A stretch of 64,000 bases of DNA from Gammaproteobacteria bacterium. Lineage in GTDB: Bacteria > Pseudomonadota > Gammaproteobacteria > Pseudomonadales > Pseudohongiellaceae. Shown in pieces: positions 61,607 to 64,000 of this stretch (positions are counted from its first letter, which is position 1; each line of letters opens with the position of its first letter). A program made the position numbers and the translations under genes. Where the stretch lies: assembly GCA_029253585.1 (NCBI GenBank), contig JAQWZF010000018.1:186001-250000 (forward strand), in the 5' to 3' direction. The notes beneath the pieces were generated by a model that was not told where the DNA came from, did not search any database, and saw only the letters and a list, made by a program, of their open reading frames with translations.

Positions 61607-62770
61607 TTATTTCGCGCGCTGATTGAAGCGTCTGCCGGCCAGAGCTGCTGCTATATTTACCTTTTGAATGTCGATGGCACCGCCAGCAATTCCCCATCCC
61701 CAGGCATCTCTCAACTTCTGCTCCAGTGGATACTCCTTCGAATAGCCATAGCCGCCCATGAGTTGCATGGCTTTGCCCGTCACCTCGCGCGCAGCTTCAT
61801 TGGCGAAACATTTGGCGACCGAGCTTTCGGCGATAGAGGGCAGGCCTTTCTCGGCGTTGACTACGGCTCGATAGAGCAGGAGTCGTGCCGCATCTAGCCT
61901 CATTTTCATCTCGGCAATCTGTAATTGCACAGCCTGGAAATCAATTAGTGACTTCCCGAATTGTCGGCGCTCCTGAGAATACTGCAGAACGTAGTCGAAT
62001 GCCGACTGTGCAACGGCGAGAGACATGGTTGTGTTACCGCAACGTTCCAGGTCGAATGCGTCCATAAGTTTGCCGAAGCCTCCCGCAGCGACGAGTACGT
62101 TTTCCTTGGAAACTTCCACGTCGTCGAAATACATATCGGCGCTAGCCACTCCGCGAAAACCCATGTGGTGGTCACGCTTGCCAAAACTGAATCCTTCGCT
62201 GCCTTTTTCTATGACTACCGCCCCGATGCCTTTCGCTCCGGGGATATCGTCCATGCGGCAGTAGACAACATAGGCCTCGGAATGACCGGCACCAGAGCAC
62301 CAACGTTTACTCCCATTAACTATCAGGCGGTCAGACTCGACCCTGGCCTGAGTTGTTAGGTCGGTAAGCGCTGACCCGGCGTCGGGCTCGGACATGGAGA
62401 CCGCGACTACAATCTCGCCGGAGCAGACTCTTGGCAGTATTTTCTCGCGTAGCCGGTCGCTGCCAAAATGTCCGATCGCAAGGCTAGGGCCAAAGCAGGA
62501 TTCGAAGATGGGAAAGGCCACAGCAATAGAGACCTTGGCGATCTCCTCGAGGACTATAACGGCGTCGAGGTGGGACATTCCTGCGCCACCGTATTTCTCG
62601 TCGAGATTAACGCCAAGATAGCCCAGTTCGGCGTAGCGTTTGCGTAATTCGATGCCGGGGGGGGCGTCAGACTCTTCTATTTGTCTGGCGATATCGGGCA
62701 GTTCTTTCTGGGCAAACTTCTGCACCGACTGCTTGAGTGCTACTTGTTGGTCGGATAGAGTGAAATCCAT
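61607..62770 (-). CDS. Acyl-CoA dehydrogenase, isovaleryl/long-chain type base
   Basis: 387 aa flavin dehydrogenase. VSMSEPDAGSAL, GSKRWCSGAGHSEAYVV and ERRQFGKSL are standard. The C-terminal GGYGYSKEYPLEQKLRDAW lacks the usual catalytic Glu of MCAD-type enzymes (region reads GIAGGAIDIQ), but E242 in FDLERCG matches the Glu used by isovaleryl- and long-chain acyl-CoA dehydrogenases, so activity is expected. It oxidises a branched or long-chain acyl-CoA, passing electrons to ETF. Confidence 0.85.
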   Translation of the reverse strand: MDFTLSDQQVALKQSVQKFAQKELPDIARQIEESDAPPGIELRKRYAELGYLGVNLDEKYGGAGMSHLDAVIVLEEIAKVSIAVAFPIFESCFGPSLAIGHFGSDRLREKILPRVCSGEIVVAVSMSEPDAGSALTDLTTQARVESDRLIVNGSKRWCSGAGHSEAYVVYCRMDDIPGAKGIGAVVIEKGSEGFSFGKRDHHMGFRGVASADMYFDDVEVSKENVLVAAGGFGKLMDAFDLERCGNTTMSLAVAQSAFDYVLQYSQERRQFGKSLIDFQAVQLQIAEMKMRLDAARLLLYRAVVNAEKGLPSIAESSVAKCFANEAAREVTGKAMQLMGGYGYSKEYPLEQKLRDAWGWGIAGGAIDIQKVNIAAALAGRRFNQRAK

Positions 62771-62884
62771 ATCGGCGATTCCTTGTGCTGAGTTACTCGG
62801 TCGTGTTTCTCGATAGTGTAGAGTAACCGGCAGCCAAGCTGTAGGCCAGTGTTAGCGATCGGTTTCCCTAGTCTTGCTCCCTGC

Positions 62885-62893
62885 TGCTATAAT
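62885..62893 (+). promoter_or_regulatory. Extended -10 promoter of prfC
   Basis: TGCTATAAT, an exact extended -10 element (TGnTATAAT). No good -35 is present, which is usual for extended -10 promoters. It would start transcription near 62900, about 90 bases before the prfC ATG. Confidence 0.6.
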
Positions 62894-62991
62894 CGCGCCC
62901 GATTTGAATGGGCAGACGATCTACTACTTCTACAATCTGGCATCGAGAGCTTGAACTTGCACTCTCTAAGATCACAACACGGCATATCAGC

Positions 62992-64000
62992 ATGGGCATT
63001 GAAGCACTGAACGACGAAATAGGGCGCCGCCGCGTTATGGCTATTATTTCGCATCCCGACGCTGGTAAGACCACCATCACGGAAAAACTACTGCTATTCG
63101 GCAACCTGATCCAGGTGGCGGGCTCGGTAAAGAGCAAGAAATCCGATCGTCACGCGACATCGGACTGGATGGCGATGGAGCAGCAGCGTGGTATCTCGGT
63201 GACCTCATCGGTGATGCAGTTCCCGTATAAGGGACGCATGGTGAATCTGCTGGATACACCCGGCCATGAAGATTTCTCCGAAGACACTTACCGCGTTCTG
63301 ACCGCTGTAGACTCGGCACTCATGGTTGTCGATGGAGCTAAAGGTGTAGAAGAGAGAACGATCAAGTTGATGGATGTCTGTAGACTGCGCGACACCCCGA
63401 TCTTCACTTTCGTCAATAAGCTAGACAGAGATATTCGTGACCCTATTGAGATTCTCGATGAGATTGAGACGGTGCTGAACATAAAGTGTGCGCCGATAAA
63501 CTGGCCGCTAGGTATGGGCAAGGAATTCAAGGGCGTCTATAACCTGTATGAAGACAAAATTCACGTCTATCAACAAGGCCAGGGAAATAAAATTCCCGAC
63601 GAGGTTGTCATCGATGGCCTGGACAGCCCTGAGACGAAAGAGCTTCTCGGAAGCTATGCGCAAGATTTTAAAGACGAGATAGAGCTGGTGCGCGGTGCCA
63701 GCAATCATTTCGACAGGGAGGCATACTCAAAGGGTGACTTGACTCCTGTCTATTTTGGTACTGCTCTGGGAAATTTTAGTGTAAAAGAAATGCTCGCGGA
63801 TTTTGTAGACTGGGCTCCCCAGCCGCAGGACAGAGAAACCGAGTCGCGTATCGTAAGTGCTAAAGAGAAGGATTTTAGCGGCTTCGTTTTCAAGATCCAG
63901 GCGAATATGGATCCGAAGCATCGTGACAGAATCGCGTTCATGAGAATCTGTTCCGGAAAGTATACTAAGGGTATGAAGATGCGGCACACACGCATTGGCA
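62992..64000 (+). CDS. prfC: Peptide chain release factor 3 (5' part, runs off window)
   Basis: Translational GTPase that recycles RF1/RF2. It begins [34 protein letters not shown] (two pieces), containing the P-loop HPDAGKTT, and shows DTPGHEDF (G3) and NKLDRD (G4). The frame is open from 62992 to the right edge with 336 codons visible, against about 530 in the family, so the 3' end lies outside. An in-frame ATG at 62908 would add 28 residues that RF3 proteins do not have. Confidence 0.93.
   Translation, partial: MGIEALNDEIGRRRVMAIISHPDAGKTTITEKLLLFGNLIQVAGSVKSKKSDRHATSDWMAMEQQRGISVTSSVMQFPYKGRMVNLLDTPGHEDFSEDTYRVLTAVDSALMVVDGAKGVEERTIKLMDVCRLRDTPIFTFVNKLDRDIRDPIEILDEIETVLNIKCAPINWPLGMGKEFKGVYNLYEDKIHVYQQGQGNKIPDEVVIDGLDSPETKELLGSYAQDFKDEIELVRGASNHFDREAYSKGDLTPVYFGTALGNFSVKEMLADFVDWAPQPQDRETESRIVSAKEKDFSGFVFKIQANMDPKHRDRIAFMRICSGKYTKGMKMRHTRIG

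Noticed and set aside
61607-62770. Acyl-CoA dehydrogenase thought to lack its catalytic Glu
   Set aside because: The MCAD-type C-terminal Glu is missing, but E242 in the DLER motif is at the position used by isovaleryl- and long-chain enzymes, so no anomaly remains.
62908-62991. Earlier ATG start for prfC
   Set aside because: It would add 28 residues with no counterpart in release factor 3, and lies very close to the predicted transcription start.

Overview
The window looks like a chromosomal segment of a free-living, aerobic gammaproteobacterium, probably of the marine oligotroph type. The reasons are the gene content (rimO, a holD-like gene directly before rimI, prfC, hisC, an Anbu cluster), the many secreted haem c, PQQ and copper redox proteins, a TAXI-type TRAP transporter, and many acyl-CoA enzymes. 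There is no phage, insertion sequence, CRISPR array or recognisable tRNA/rRNA. The taxonomic placement is inference from gene content only.

Layout. 0.2-12 kb: a NosR-like flavo-iron-sulfur membrane protein, a haem c/copper monooxygenase fusion, a D-amino-acid-oxidase-like protein with circularly permuted domain order, a PHB-depolymerase-like esterase, a quinone oxidoreductase, a DUF3500 protein, a PQQ-type sugar dehydrogenase, a Cys-cluster protein and an acyl-CoA carboxylase subunit. 12-25 kb: small membrane and regulatory genes, a membrane-protein gene carrying four in-frame stops, a dienoyl-CoA-isomerase-like crotonase, rimO, an acyl-CoA synthetase, two overlapping GNAT genes, marC, an Asp/Glu racemase, a VanX-type dipeptidase, a frameshifted membrane-protein gene and an esterase. 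25-38 kb: a periplasmic oxidation region with a dihaem cytochrome plus beta-helix lipoprotein pair, a cupin, a dihaem cytochrome overlapping a PQQ alcohol dehydrogenase, a second haem c/copper monooxygenase fusion, a TAXI-TRAP importer and an NHL propeller of the amidating-lyase type.

38-49 kb: a rhodanese, a Tat-exported VOC protein, an aldo/keto reductase, a nuclease-fold protein without its catalytic histidine, an FAH-family hydrolase, an SLC13 transporter, then a circularly permuted ATP-grasp / alpha-E / zinc peptidase trio converging on an Anbu proteasome-like protease. 49-64 kb: a second acyl-CoA synthetase plus quinone oxidoreductase pair, holD-like/rimI, hisC, a lysozyme-like secreted protein, a GAF-PilB/GspE ATPase whose apparent natural start is followed by an amber codon, an AT-rich gap with several DnaA boxes, an acyl-CoA dehydrogenase, and the 5' part of prfC running off the right edge.

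The genes fit a heterotroph that oxidises alcohols, aldoses and other small organics in the periplasm (PQQ enzymes and copper monooxygenases feeding c-type cytochromes), imports acids by TRAP and SLC13 systems, and activates and degrades acyl-CoAs in the cytoplasm. The most unusual items are the permuted DAAO-like protein, the Anbu cluster in which a zinc peptidase sits where a transglutaminase is usual, the co-location of PHM-like and PAL-like proteins, the two decayed membrane-protein genes, and the DnaA-box cluster.
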